From assembly GCF_913777625.1 (NCBI RefSeq), contig NZ_CAJYTI010000014.1, forward strand, positions 1-40,652: DNA of 40,652 nt, read 5' to 3'. The position numbers and the translations under genes are program-made. Of the stretch, positions 9,307 through 17,643 are shown piece after piece (within the stretch, counting starts at the first letter, position 1; every line of letters begins with the position of its first letter). The notes beneath the pieces were generated by a model. That model had not been told where the DNA came from. It saw only the letters and a program-made list of their open reading frames with translations, and made no database searches. This DNA is from an uncultured Sphingomonas sp. GTDB lineage: Bacteria; Pseudomonadota; Alphaproteobacteria; Sphingomonadales; Sphingomonadaceae.

Positions 9307-9313
9307 GAAGGGT

Positions 9314-10249
9314 TCAATCGAACAGGCTCGACACCGAGCTTTCGTCGGCGATGCGGCGGATCGCCTCGGCGATCAGCGGGGCAATGGTCAGGTGGCGGAC
9401 CTTCTCGCCGGCCGCGACCACCTCGTGATTGCCGATCGAATCGGTGATCACCAGCTCGCGCAGCTCGGACTTGGCGACACGCGACATTGCAGCACCCGAA
9501 AGCACGCCGTGGGTGCAATAGGCGACCACGTCCTCCGCGCCTGCCGCCTTCAGCGCGGCGGCGGCGTTGCACAGCGTGCCGGCCGAATCGACGATGTCGT
9601 CGATCAGGATGCAGAAGCGGCCCTTCACCTCGCCGATGATGTTCATCACTTCCGATTCGCCCGGACGCTCGCGGCGCTTGTCGACGATCGCGAGGGGGGC
9701 GTTGTCCAGCCGCTTGGCGAGCTGGCGCGCACGCACCACGCCGCCGACGTCGGGCGAGACGACCATCCACTGCTTGTCGATGAAGCGCGTCTGGATATCG
9801 GCCGACATCACCGGCGCCGCGAACAGATTGTCCGTCGGAATGTCGAAGAAACCCTGGATCTGACCGGCGTGGAGGTCGACGGAGAGGACGCGGTTGGCGC
9901 CTGCGGTGGTGATCAGGTTGGCGACCAGCTTGGCCGAGATCGGCGTGCGCGGACCCGGCTTCCGGTCCTGGCGGGCATAGCCGAAATAGGGGAGCACCGC
10001 GGTGATCCGCTTGGCCGACGCGCGGCGCAGCGCGTCGATCATGATCAGCAGCTCCATCAGGTTGTCGTTCGCCGGGTAGCTGGTCGACTGGAGCACGAAC
10101 ACGTCCTCGCCGCGGACGTTCTCGAGGATCTCGACGAAGATCTCCTCGTCGGCGAAGCGGCGGACGTTCGCCTGGGTGAGGGGGATTTCCAGATAGTCGG
10201 CGATGGCGCTCGCCAGCGGCAGGTTCGAATTGCCGGCCATGAGTTTCAT
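9314..10249 (-). CDS. prs: Ribose-phosphate pyrophosphokinase
   Basis: A 311-residue PRPP synthetase that makes phosphoribosyl pyrophosphate from ribose 5-phosphate and ATP for nucleotide, His and Trp synthesis. Key elements are [23 protein letters not shown] (ATP site), [13 protein letters not shown], the flexible loop [12 protein letters not shown] and the PRPP-binding loop [13 protein letters not shown] chose the ATG at 10249 ([13 protein letters not shown]), which matches the family start. The frame continues nine codons upstream to an alternative start at 10276. It is divergent from gltX with 116 bases between them. Confidence 0.97.
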   Translation of the reverse strand: MKLMAGNSNLPLASAIADYLEIPLTQANVRRFADEEIFVEILENVRGEDVFVLQSTSYPANDNLMELLIMIDALRRASAKRITAVLPYFGYARQDRKPGPRTPISAKLVANLITTAGANRVLSVDLHAGQIQGFFDIPTDNLFAAPVMSADIQTRFIDKQWMVVSPDVGGVVRARQLAKRLDNAPLAIVDKRRERPGESEVMNIIGEVKGRFCILIDDIVDSAGTLCNAAAALKAAGAEDVVAYCTHGVLSGAAMSRVAKSELRELVITDSIGNHEVVAAGEKVRHLTIAPLIAEAIRRIADESSVSSLFD

Positions 10250-10365
10250 AAAATGCTGGCCTCCTGAGCCGCTCACGATGTCCCGATGCCCGCGCCCTTT
10301 AGTGCGACGTTTCCGTGACGCAAAGAGGCATTGCCGCTTTGCCTGTGCCAGCCTAGGCCGCAGGC

Positions 10366-11697
10366 ATGACCGTCGTCACCCGTTTCGCCCCGAGCCCCAC
10401 CGGTACGCTGCATGTCGGCAACCTGCGGACCGCATTGCATAACTGGCTGTTCGCGCGCCGCCATGGCGGGACCTTCCTGCTGCGGATCGACGATACCGAT
10501 CAGGCCCGGTCGGAAGAACGATTCGTCGAAAGCATCCGCGCCGATCTCGCCTGGATGGGGCTGACGCCGGATCGCGAGGAGCGCCAGTCGGCCCGATTCG
10601 ACCGCTACGAAGCGCGATTCGCCGAGCTGGTCGCCGATGGCCGGGTCTATCCCGCCTATGAGACCGCGCAGGAACTCGAGCTCAAGCGCAAGGTGCTGCT
10701 CGGCCGCGGCCTGCCGCCGGTCTATGACCGTGCCGCACTGGCGCTCACCGATGCCGATCGTGCCACGCTGGAGGCCGAGGGCGTGCGCCCCCATTGGCGC
10801 TTCAAGCTCGATCACGACGAGGCGATCGGCTGGGACGATCTGGTGCGCGGGCCCCAGCACTTCGAGGCGAAGCTGCTCAGCGATCCCGTCGTGCGCCGCG
10901 CCGACGGCTCCTGGCTCTATCTGCTGCCAAGCGTGATCGACGATATCGACATGGGCGTCACCCATGTCGTGCGCGGCGAGGACCATGTCTCGAACACGGC
11001 GTCGCAGATCCAGATGTTCACCGCACTCGGCGGCGCGGTGCCGGGCTTCGCGCACGAGGCGCTGCTCACCGGGGCGGAAGGCAAGCTGTCCAAGCGACTC
11101 GGCTCGCTCGGCATCGACCATTTTCGCGAGATGGGCATCGAGCCGCAGGCGCTGATCGCGCTGCTCGCCCGGCTCGGCACCAGCGATCCCGTCGAGCCCT
11201 TTGCCGATCCCGCGCCGCTGGTCGCCGGCTTCGACTTCGGCCGCTTCGGGCGTGCCCCCGCGCGGTTCGATGAAACGGAGCTCGCCCAGCTCAATGCCCG
11301 CATCGTCCATCAACTGCCCTATGCGGCCGTTTCCAACCGCCTGCCCATGGGAATCGACGCGGCCGGCTGGGACGCCATTCGCCCCAACCTCAACACGGTC
11401 GCCGAGGCGGCGGACTGGTGGGCGGTCGTCGAAGGCCCGATCGCCGCGCCGCCGGTGGAGACGGACGACCGCGACTTCCTCGCCCAGGCCCGCGCGGTGG
11501 CGGAAGGGCTCGACTGGTCTGCCGATCCGTGGCGCGCGCTCACTGATGCGCTGAAGGCCGCCACGGGCCGCAAGGGCAAGGCGCTGTTCCTGCCGCTCCG
11601 CCGTGCACTGACGGGGCGCGACCATGGCCCGGACATGGCCGCGCTGCTGCCGCTGATCGGCAAGGATCGTGCGCTGGAACGGCTCGCCACGGGATGA
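10366..11697 (+). CDS. gltX: Glutamyl-tRNA synthetase (second, short type)
   Basis: A 443-residue class Ib synthetase. The ATP signature is [14 protein letters not shown] (6-19, a HIGH equivalent) and the KMSKS equivalent is KLSKR. The catalytic core is complete and the C-terminal anticodon-binding part ends [20 protein letters not shown]. Many alphaproteobacteria have two GltX proteins. This length and form match the shorter paralogue, which in some species charges tRNA-Gln for GatCAB amidation. Whether it is discriminating cannot be read directly. The ATG at 10366 lacks a strong ribosome site. Confidence 0.95.
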   Translation: MTVVTRFAPSPTGTLHVGNLRTALHNWLFARRHGGTFLLRIDDTDQARSEERFVESIRADLAWMGLTPDREERQSARFDRYEARFAELVADGRVYPAYETAQELELKRKVLLGRGLPPVYDRAALALTDADRATLEAEGVRPHWRFKLDHDEAIGWDDLVRGPQHFEAKLLSDPVVRRADGSWLYLLPSVIDDIDMGVTHVVRGEDHVSNTASQIQMFTALGGAVPGFAHEALLTGAEGKLSKRLGSLGIDHFREMGIEPQALIALLARLGTSDPVEPFADPAPLVAGFDFGRFGRAPARFDETELAQLNARIVHQLPYAAVSNRLPMGIDAAGWDAIRPNLNTVAEAADWWAVVEGPIAAPPVETDDRDFLAQARAVAEGLDWSADPWRALTDALKAATGRKGKALFLPLRRALTGRDHGPDMAALLPLIGKDRALERLATG

Positions 11698-11727
11698 GCC
11701 GCTCCATCTTTACGCCTGAAATGTAAC

Positions 11728-11758
11728 GTTGTACCATAACCTTCATCCGGCGTTCATA
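11728..11758 (+). promoter_or_regulatory. Putative tonB promoter with Zur-like box
   Basis: TTGTAC (11729-11734) and TTCATA (11753-11758) are spaced 18 bases apart and could be -35 and -10 hexamers. GTTGTACCATAAC (11728-11740) overlaps the -35 and agrees with the Zur-type consensus GTTATANTATAAC at 10 of its 12 defined positions. It is only partly symmetric. The assignment is tentative. Confidence 0.35.
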
Positions 11759-11787
11759 GACCGGTGTTGGAGAAGGAGTGCAACGTC

Positions 11788-12459
11788 ATGCATGCCGATA
11801 CCCGTTATCATGCCAGCGCCCCGCGATCGGTCAGCTTCGGTGCCGCACTGGCGATCAACGGCGCGATCATCGCCGGGCTGATCTTCTCGGCGCCCCAGTT
11901 CCTGCCCAAGCCGCAGGTCAAGCCGTTCGAAGGCACGAACATCCCGCTGCCGCCCCCGCCGATCGACGAGCCGAAGCCGCAGCCCAAACCCGTAAAGGCG
12001 GTGACGCCGACCCAGCCGCTGCCGACGATTCCAGATCCCATCGTGTCACATCCGTCGGAGGTCCGGATCGACGCGACCAATGTGGTCGCGGATCCGCAGC
12101 CGCCGTTCGTAAAGCCGGCCGAGGCCGGGCCGCCGGTGGTCGCGGATCCGCCCAAGGCCGTGCCGGTCCTGATCGGCGCCACCACCGATCCCCGCTATGC
12201 GCAGGACTTCCAGCCCGAATATCCCTCCCAGGAGATCCGCGCCCAGCGCGACGGGCTCGTCACCCTGCGCGTGCTGATCGGCACCGACGGGCGGGTCAAG
12301 GCAGTGGAGCCGGTGAGCGCCACCAGCGACGCCTTCTTCGCCGTCACCAAGCGCCAGGCGCTCGGCAAGTGGCGCTTCCGTGCCGCCATGCGCGGTGGGG
12401 TGCCCGAGGAAAGCTGGAAGACGATGACCGTCCGCTTCCGGATCGAAGACGCCCGCTGA
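11788..12459 (+). CDS. TonB-family energy transducer
   Basis: A 223-residue TonB-like protein: a short cytoplasmic N-terminus, one membrane anchor (about 22-42, FGAALAINGAIIAGLIFSAP), a proline-rich periplasmic spacer (about 50-125, PLPPPPIDEPKPQPKPVK) and a C-terminal TonB domain from about 135 (DPRYAQDFQPEYPSQEIRAQRDGLVTLRVLIG). It would carry proton-motive energy to outer-membrane receptors together with ExbB/ExbD, which are not in the window. The start is ATG 11788, preceded by GAAGGAG at 11770-11776; an upstream start at 11764 is less likely. A strong hairpin follows the gene. Confidence 0.9.
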   Translation: MHADTRYHASAPRSVSFGAALAINGAIIAGLIFSAPQFLPKPQVKPFEGTNIPLPPPPIDEPKPQPKPVKAVTPTQPLPTIPDPIVSHPSEVRIDATNVVADPQPPFVKPAEAGPPVVADPPKAVPVLIGATTDPRYAQDFQPEYPSQEIRAQRDGLVTLRVLIGTDGRVKAVEPVSATSDAFFAVTKRQALGKWRFRAAMRGGVPEESWKTMTVRFRIEDAR

Positions 12460-12482
12460 TCGCCCTCCGATCGCAGCGGCGT

Positions 12483-12516
12483 GGACGCGGGGGCTGGCCC
12501 TGGAGCCCCCGCGTCC
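12483..12516 (+). terminator. Strong hairpin terminator after the tonB-like gene
   Basis: GGACGCGGGGGCT (12483-12495) and AGCCCCCGCGTCC (12504-12516) are perfect 13-base inverted repeats with an 8-base loop, followed by CTATCTT rather than a full T-tract. It lies 23 bases past the stop and 16 bases before the next gene, separating the tonB unit from the riboflavin cluster. Confidence 0.65.
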
Positions 12517-12532
12517 CTATCTTCGGCCCCCG

Positions 12533-12880
12533 ATGACCTTCCTCAAGTACATCTCGCCGCTGAAGGCGCTACGCGACCTTCGCGGCTATCTGGCGACGCG
12601 CAAGCAGCACGAGCTCTGGTTCATGATCCTCGCGCTGGCGATCACCTTCGGCATCATCGTGATGTTCGTGAAGGATTCGCACGTGCCGATGCCGTACAAG
12701 AAGAACATCATCTACGTGGACAGCTGGCCGATCACCCGCACCGAGGCGGAGATCCGCGCCAAGCAGAAGGTCGACGAGGCGAAGCGGCAGGAAGAGGAAG
12801 CAGCCTTCCAGGAGCGCCAGAAAAAGCGCCAGGCCGAATTCAAGAAGTACGACGACTGGTTGAAGAAGCACGGCATTTGA
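12533..12880 (+). CDS. Small membrane protein of unknown function, upstream of ribD
   Basis: A 115-residue protein I cannot assign to a named family. Residues about 29-47 (WFMILALAITFGIIVMFV) form one membrane helix. The N-terminal 28 residues are basic. The C-terminal half (about 70-115) is a highly charged Glu/Lys/Gln-rich helix, probably a coiled coil, on the far side of the membrane. The stop codon overlaps the ribD start as TTGA, so it is translationally coupled to riboflavin synthesis genes. Its role is unknown. Confidence 0.8.
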   Translation: MTFLKYISPLKALRDLRGYLATRKQHELWFMILALAITFGIIVMFVKDSHVPMPYKKNIIYVDSWPITRTEAEIRAKQKVDEAKRQEEEAAFQERQKKRQAEFKKYDDWLKKHGI

Positions 12881-13842
12881 CCGACGCACGCTGGATGGCG
12901 GTGGCGCTCGGGCTCGCCGAGCGCGGCAAGGGGCGGACGGCGCCCAATCCCAATGTCGGCTGCGTTCTGGTGCGGGGCGGTCGGGTGGTGGGTGGCGGCT
13001 GGACCCAGCCCGGTGGCCGCCCGCATGCCGAGGCGATGGCGCTGGCCGAAGCGGGCGAGGCGGCGCGCGGCGCCACCGCTTATGTCACGCTCGAGCCCTG
13101 CGCCCATGTCTCGGCGCGGGGCCCCGCCTGTTCCGATCTGCTGATCGCCTCCGGCGTCGCCCGCGTGGTTGCGGCGCTGCGGGATCCCGATCCCCGCACC
13201 GATGGCACCGGCCTTGCGCGCTTGCACGACGCGGGGATTGCCGTCGAGTCCGGGTTGATGGCGGCAGAGGCGCGGCGCAGCATGGCCGGCTTCCTCACCC
13301 GCCTCGCCAAGGGCCGCCCGCACGTCACCCTCAAGCTGGCGACCTCGCTGGACGGCCGCATTGCGCTGTCGACGGGCGAGAGCAAATGGATCACCGGCCC
13401 GCAGGCCCGTGCCCATGCCCATCTCGAACGCGCCCGGCACGACGGGATTCTCGTCGGCCGCGGCACCTTCCTCGCCGATGTCCCGAAGCTGGACGTGCGC
13501 CTTCCCGGCCTTGCCGATCGCTCGCCGCGCCGGATCCTGCTCTCGTCCACCGGCCCCACGCCGCCGGGATGGGAGCGGATCGCCGACATTGCCGACATTC
13601 GCCACCTCGCCGGCCTCGACACGCTGATGGTGGAAGGCGGCGCCAAGGCAGCGACCGCGTTTCTCCGCGCCGATCTGGTCGACCGGCTCCTCCTCTACCG
13701 TGCGCCGATCCTGCTCGGCGGCGGTAAACCCGCGGTCGAGGCGTTCGGCCTCGCCGCCTTGTCCGAGGCGCATGATCGCTGGCGCCTGCTGGACTCGCGT
13801 ACGCTTGGCAGCGATCGGTTCGAGGTCTACGAGCGCAACTGA
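12877..13842 (+). CDS. ribD: Bifunctional riboflavin deaminase/reductase RibD
   Basis: A 321-residue protein for the second and third steps of riboflavin synthesis: deamination of the pyrimidine ring, then reduction of the ribosyl side chain. The N-terminal deaminase has the zinc ligands in GGRPHAEAMAL and LEPCAHVSARGPACSDLL. The C-terminal reductase begins near PHVTLKLATSLDGRIALSTGESKWITG and includes MVEGGAKAATAFL. It is shorter than the roughly 367 residues of E. coli RibD because the middle of the reductase is compact. The TTG at 12877 gives MTDARWMAVALGLAERG, the expected N-terminus; the ATG at 12895 would trim it. Confidence 0.93.
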   Translation: MTDARWMAVALGLAERGKGRTAPNPNVGCVLVRGGRVVGGGWTQPGGRPHAEAMALAEAGEAARGATAYVTLEPCAHVSARGPACSDLLIASGVARVVAALRDPDPRTDGTGLARLHDAGIAVESGLMAAEARRSMAGFLTRLAKGRPHVTLKLATSLDGRIALSTGESKWITGPQARAHAHLERARHDGILVGRGTFLADVPKLDVRLPGLADRSPRRILLSSTGPTPPGWERIADIADIRHLAGLDTLMVEGGAKAATAFLRADLVDRLLLYRAPILLGGGKPAVEAFGLAALSEAHDRWRLLDSRTLGSDRFEVYERN

Positions 13843-14450
13843 TGTTCACCGGAATCGTAAGCGATGTCGGCACGATCGACGCGGTAGAGCGCCAGGGTGA
13901 CCTGCGCGTGCGCGTGGCGACGGCCTATCCCACCCATGAGATCGACCTGGGCGCCTCGGTCGCCTGTTCGGGCGTGTGCCTGACGGTGGTCGACAAGGGG
14001 CCCGGCTGGCTCGACTTCGACGTGTCGGGCGAAACCGTGTCGCGCACCGCCGACGACCAGTGGACCGCCGGCCGCAAGCTCAACCTCGAGCGCGCGCTGC
14101 GCCTGGGCGACGAGCTGGGCGGGCACATCGTCACCGGCCATGTCGACGGTATCGGCCGGGTAAAGCTGGTCGAGGCGATCGACGGTTCGCACCATGTCGT
14201 GATCGCGGCGGGGCCGGAGATCGCGCCGTACGTGGCGCCCAAGGGATCGATCACCGTCGACGGCGTATCACTGACGGTCAACGCGGTGGACGACACCCCC
14301 GAGGGCGTCGAATTCCACCTCAACATCATTCCGCACACCGCCGCGGTCACCACCTTCGCCACGCTGGCGGAAGGCCAGGCGGTCAATCTGGAGATCGACG
14401 TGCTGGCGCGCTATCTTCAGCGCATGGAGGCATTGCGTGCCAAAGGCTGA
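13842..14450 (+). CDS. ribE: Riboflavin synthase alpha chain
   Basis: A 202-residue riboflavin synthase that dismutates two 6,7-dimethyl-8-ribityllumazines to riboflavin. It shows the duplicated barrel: MFTGIVSDVGTI with ACSGVCLTVVDKG (repeat 1) and GGHIVTGHVDGIG with KGSITVDGVSLTVNAV (repeat 2). The ATG overlaps the ribD stop by one base (TGATG), and its end overlaps the start of the next gene. The N-terminal MFTG motif confirms the start. Confidence 0.96.
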   Translation: MFTGIVSDVGTIDAVERQGDLRVRVATAYPTHEIDLGASVACSGVCLTVVDKGPGWLDFDVSGETVSRTADDQWTAGRKLNLERALRLGDELGGHIVTGHVDGIGRVKLVEAIDGSHHVVIAAGPEIAPYVAPKGSITVDGVSLTVNAVDDTPEGVEFHLNIIPHTAAVTTFATLAEGQAVNLEIDVLARYLQRMEALRAKG

Positions 14451-15573
14451 ACTCGCCGCGCTCAAGCACGGCTTCCTCTCCTCGCCCGAGGAACTGATCG
14501 ACGAGGCCCGCAACGGCCGGATGTTCATCCTGGTCGATGATGAGGATCGCGAGAACGAGGGCGATCTGGTCATTCCTGCGCAGATGGCGACCCCGGACGC
14601 GATCAACTTCATGGCCAAGTACGGCCGCGGCCTGATCTGCCTGGCGATGACCAAGGCGCGCGTCGACCAGCTCGGGCTCGAGCTGATGAGCCGTGCCAAC
14701 GGCACCCGGCACGAAACCGCCTTCACCGTCTCGATCGAGGCCAGGGAAGGCGTGACCACCGGCATCTCCGCCGCCGACCGCGCCCGCACCATCTCGGTCG
14801 CGATCGACGGTACCAAGGGGCGGCCCGACATCGTAACGCCGGGCCATGTCTTCCCGCTGGTCGCGCGCGACGGCGGCGTGCTCGTCCGCGCCGGCCATAC
14901 CGAAGCGGCGGTCGACGTCGCTCGTCTGGCGGGCCTGAACCCCGCCGGCGTGATCTGCGAGATCATGAAGGACGACGGGACGATGGCGCGGCTCGACGAT
15001 CTCGTCGGCTTCGCCCAGCTCCACAACCTCAAGATAGGCACGATCCGCGACCTGATCGCCTATCGCCGTCGCCACGACCATCTCGTCGAGCAGCGCGCCG
15101 AGGCGAGCTTCACCAGCCCCTGGGGCGGCGACTGGCGGGCGCTCACCTTCTGGAACAAGGCGAGCGGCAGCGAACAGATCGCACTGGTCAAGGGCCGCAT
15201 CGATCCCGCCAAGCCCACGCTGGTCCGCATGCACGCGCTTTCGCCGTTCAGCGACCTGTTCGGCGAGGACGGCCCGCGCGGCGGCCTCTTGCGCAAGTCG
15301 ATGGAGATCATCGGCAAGGAAGGCGCCGGCGTGATCGTGGTGATCAACAAGCCCCGCCCCGACCAGTTCACCCTGGCGCTGCAGGCGCGCGCGGGCGAGA
15401 TCGAACCCAAGGACATGGATGAGCTGCGCGATTATGGCGTCGGCGCGACCATCCTCACTGAACTCGGCGTGCAGGACATGATTCTGCTCACCAACACCCA
15501 TCACACGCTGATCGGGCTCGACGGCTATGGCCTGTCGATCGTCGGCGAACGCCCCCTGGATCCGGAGCAATAA
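14437..15573 (+). CDS. ribB: 3,4-dihydroxy-2-butanone 4-phosphate synthase with degenerate GTP cyclohydrolase II domain
   Basis: A 378-residue RibBA-like fusion. The RibB domain (about 15-215) is intact: [17 protein letters not shown] (acidic metal and substrate site), [12 protein letters not shown] and [24 protein letters not shown]. The RibA-like domain (about 225-378) contains no cysteine at all. The zinc cysteines of GTP cyclohydrolase II are missing; the matching stretch reads [24 protein letters not shown]. The second domain therefore cannot be a normal cyclohydrolase. GTG 14437, preceded by GGAGG, overlaps ribE by 14 bases. Confidence 0.92.
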   Translation: MPKAELAALKHGFLSSPEELIDEARNGRMFILVDDEDRENEGDLVIPAQMATPDAINFMAKYGRGLICLAMTKARVDQLGLELMSRANGTRHETAFTVSIEAREGVTTGISAADRARTISVAIDGTKGRPDIVTPGHVFPLVARDGGVLVRAGHTEAAVDVARLAGLNPAGVICEIMKDDGTMARLDDLVGFAQLHNLKIGTIRDLIAYRRRHDHLVEQRAEASFTSPWGGDWRALTFWNKASGSEQIALVKGRIDPAKPTLVRMHALSPFSDLFGEDGPRGGLLRKSMEIIGKEGAGVIVVINKPRPDQFTLALQARAGEIEPKDMDELRDYGVGATILTELGVQDMILLTNTHHTLIGLDGYGLSIVGERPLDPEQ

Positions 15574-15992
15574 TGGCCAACATCCTCATCGTCGAAGCAC
15601 GCTTCTACGAGCATCTCAACGACATGCTGATCGCCGGCGCCAAGGCCGCGATCGAAGCGGCCGGGCACAAGGCCGAGGTGATCACCGTGCCGGGCGCGCT
15701 GGAAATCCCGGGCGCCGTCGCGCTGGCGGCGGACAGCGGCCGTTACGACGCGTTCGTGGCGATCGGCGTGGTGATCCGCGGCGAAACCTATCATTTCGAG
15801 ATCGTCGCAGGCGAGAGCGCGCGCGGGCTGATGGCGCTGTCGATGGACGGCGTCGCGATCGGCAACGGCATCCTGACGGTGGAGAACGAGGCGCAGGCGC
15901 TGGTCCGCGCGGACCCTGCGCAGAAGGACAAGGGCGGCGAAGCGGCCAAGGCGGCGCTGGCGATGCTCGCGCTCAAGGGCAAGTTCGGCTGA
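15573..15992 (+). CDS. ribH: 6,7-dimethyl-8-ribityllumazine synthase
   Basis: A 139-residue lumazine synthase that condenses the ribitylaminouracil with dihydroxybutanone phosphate. Motifs: [62 protein letters not shown] (catalytic His in the YHFE segment) and [15 protein letters not shown]. The ATG shares one base with the upstream stop (TAATG). The length suits the short alphaproteobacterial type. Confidence 0.96.
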   Translation: MANILIVEARFYEHLNDMLIAGAKAAIEAAGHKAEVITVPGALEIPGAVALAADSGRYDAFVAIGVVIRGETYHFEIVAGESARGLMALSMDGVAIGNGILTVENEAQALVRADPAQKDKGGEAAKAALAMLALKGKFG

Positions 15993-15996
15993 TCCG

Positions 15997-16485
15997 ATGG
16001 ACATGCCGCCCTCCCGCTATCGCGTCGAAGAGCGGGGGCGGCGGCTGGTCGTGATCGATCGCGCCAGCGGGCGCGAAGTGTCTCCCACCAAATCTCCCTT
16101 TCCGCTTGCGGAAGGGAATGGCCGCCCCGGGCGAAGTCGCTTGGGGACGGTCCCTCCCCCATCCGCACCGCCGAGCGGGAGGGGGGCGCCGGCTTGGCGG
16201 TTCGGAATACAACGTCCGAAGGCCACCCCGGACAGCTTCGTCACCCGCAGCTGGTTCGACGCGAAGGCACCCCGCACGATCAAGCTAAATTATGCTGCCC
16301 ACTCGCGATTGGCCGCGTTGCGATTTGGTGGCGCCATCGTGATCGCGCTGCTGGTCGTCGGCTTCTTCCTGTTCTGGCCGTGGTTTCCGTTTACCCTGGC
16401 CATGGTGGCGGCCCCGCAAAGGTCGCGTGCGCTCCTTCGCGAGGCCAGCACCCGCTGGCTGGACGGTTTCGATCAGGCCGGCTGA
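15997..16485 (+). CDS. Small membrane protein with a palindromic repeat inside its frame
   Basis: A 162-residue protein of unknown function starting 4 bases after the ribH stop. Residues 1-28 (PPSRYRVEERGRRLVVIDRASG) and about 75-162 look like normal protein, with one membrane hairpin or helix near 107-135 (FGGAIVIALLVVGFFLFWPWFPF). Residues about 28-70 are Pro/Gly/Arg/Ser-rich and are encoded by palindromic repeat DNA (about 16085-16190). The frame stays open, so the insertion is in phase. Its 3' end overlaps the convergent oxidoreductase gene by 13 bases. The start could also be the ATG at 16003. Confidence 0.65.
   Translation: MDMPPSRYRVEERGRRLVVIDRASGREVSPTKSPFPLAEGNGRPGRSRLGTVPPPSAPPSGRGAPAWRFGIQRPKATPDSFVTRSWFDAKAPRTIKLNYAAHSRLAALRFGGAIVIALLVVGFFLFWPWFPFTLAMVAAPQRSRALLREASTRWLDGFDQAG
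16085..16190. repeat. Palindromic repeat inserted in a coding sequence
   Basis: TCCCTTTCCGC (16095-16105) pairs with GCGGAAGGGA (16108-16117) with one bulged base. Downstream, CCCTCCC near 16152 faces GGGAGGG near 16177. The double-hairpin layout and the CCTCCC/GGGAGG ends are those of the intergenic elements elsewhere in the window. Its exact limits are estimated from where the encoded protein turns low-complexity. Confidence 0.6.
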
Positions 16486-17588
16486 AGCGCCAGTTCGTCG
16501 GCGGTCGGATAGTCGGTATAGCCCTCGGCCCCACCGATGTAGAACAATTCCTCGCGCTGCGGATTGAGCGGCAGCCCCTCGCGCAGGCGGCGCGGCAGGT
16601 CGGGATTGGCGAGGAAGGTCCGGCCGAAGGCGATCGCATCGGCCTCGCCCGCATCGAGCGCCGCCTGGGCGCTCGCGGCATCATAGTCCGAATTGAGCGC
16701 CAGGACGCCGCGATACACCTTGCGCATCACCGGATGGATCGGCGGATGGTCGGGCTCGCCCCGGCTGCCGCCCGGACGTGGCTCGCGCATCTCGAGGAAG
16801 GCGACGCCGATCTCGTCCAGCGCGGCGGCGGCGGCCTCGAACAGCGGCACCGGATTGCTGTCGTTGACGCCCTGCACCTCGCCATTGGGCGAGAGGCGTA
16901 CGCCGGTGCGATCGGCACCGATCGTGTCGACCACGCGCCGGCTCACCTCGCGGAGCAGGCGGATGCGGTTCTCGATCGAGCCGCCATAGTCGTCGTCGCG
17001 GAAGTTCGAGTTTTCGCGGAGGAACTGGTCGATCAGATAGCCATTGGCGGCGTGGATCTGCACGCCGTCGAAGCCGGCGCGCATCGCGTTCTCGGCGGCG
17101 CGGGCATAGTCCTCGAGGATTCCCGGGATCTCGTCGGTGCGGAGCGGGCGGGCCTGGGTATAGGGGCGCTTGATCTCGCCAGCGTCCTCCGCCGGGTACG
17201 TGCGGACCTCGCCGGGCGCAGTCGTGGCCGACGCCGAGACCGGCGGCTCGCCGCCGAGAAAGTCCGAATGGACCAGACGACCCATGTGCCAGAGCTGGGA
17301 GACGATCTTGCCGCCGGCTTTGTGGACGGCGGCGGTGATCGGCTTCCACGCCTCGACCTGTTCGTCGCTCCAGATGCCGGGGGCATAGGCCCAGCCGAGC
17401 CCCTGCTGGCTGATGCCGGTCGCTTCGGTGATGATCAGGCCGGCGCTGGCGCGCTGGCGGTAATAGTCGGCCATGACGGGCGTGGGCACATGGCCGCGGG
17501 TCGAGCGCCCGCGGGTAAGCGGCGACATCCATACGCGGTTCGCGGCGTGGATCGCGCCGAGCTGAATCGGATCGAACAGGCTGGGCAT
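16473..17588 (-). CDS. Old Yellow Enzyme-family NADH:flavin oxidoreductase
   Basis: A 371-residue FMN-dependent ene-reductase of the OYE/NemA (xenobiotic reductase) type, reducing alpha,beta-unsaturated carbonyls or nitro compounds. The TIM-barrel start LFDPIQLGAIHAANRVWMSPLTRGRS, QLWHMGRLVHSDFLGGEPPVSAS, GFDGVQIHAANGYLIDQFLRENSNFRDDDYGGSIENRIRLL (His/Asn substrate pair) and AIAFGRTFLANPDLPRRL are all present. I start it at MPSLFDPI (17588), with GAGGG about 10 bases upstream, rather than at the far upstream start at 17981 that runs through the divergent transporter. The physiological substrate is unknown. Confidence 0.93.
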   Translation of the reverse strand: MPSLFDPIQLGAIHAANRVWMSPLTRGRSTRGHVPTPVMADYYRQRASAGLIITEATGISQQGLGWAYAPGIWSDEQVEAWKPITAAVHKAGGKIVSQLWHMGRLVHSDFLGGEPPVSASATTAPGEVRTYPAEDAGEIKRPYTQARPLRTDEIPGILEDYARAAENAMRAGFDGVQIHAANGYLIDQFLRENSNFRDDDYGGSIENRIRLLREVSRRVVDTIGADRTGVRLSPNGEVQGVNDSNPVPLFEAAAAALDEIGVAFLEMREPRPGGSRGEPDHPPIHPVMRKVYRGVLALNSDYDAASAQAALDAGEADAIAFGRTFLANPDLPRRLREGLPLNPQREELFYIGGAEGYTDYPTADELALQPA

Positions 17589-17643
17589 TGAAATTCCCTC
17601 ATGCTGTTTGTGACTTGGCGGAGATAGGGCGCTACAGGGCGCC

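Noticed and set aside
12460..12532. FMN riboswitch in front of the rib cluster
   Set aside because: The gap is only 73 bases and is mostly a single 13-bp hairpin. The conserved RFN core is not present.
14437..15573. Calling a full bifunctional RibBA
   Set aside because: The RibA-like domain lacks every cysteine needed for zinc, so only RibB activity is claimed.
15997..16485. Pseudogene call for the gene after ribH
   Set aside because: Despite the repeat insertion the frame is open from start to stop, and the C-terminal membrane part is intact, so a modified but working gene is more likely.
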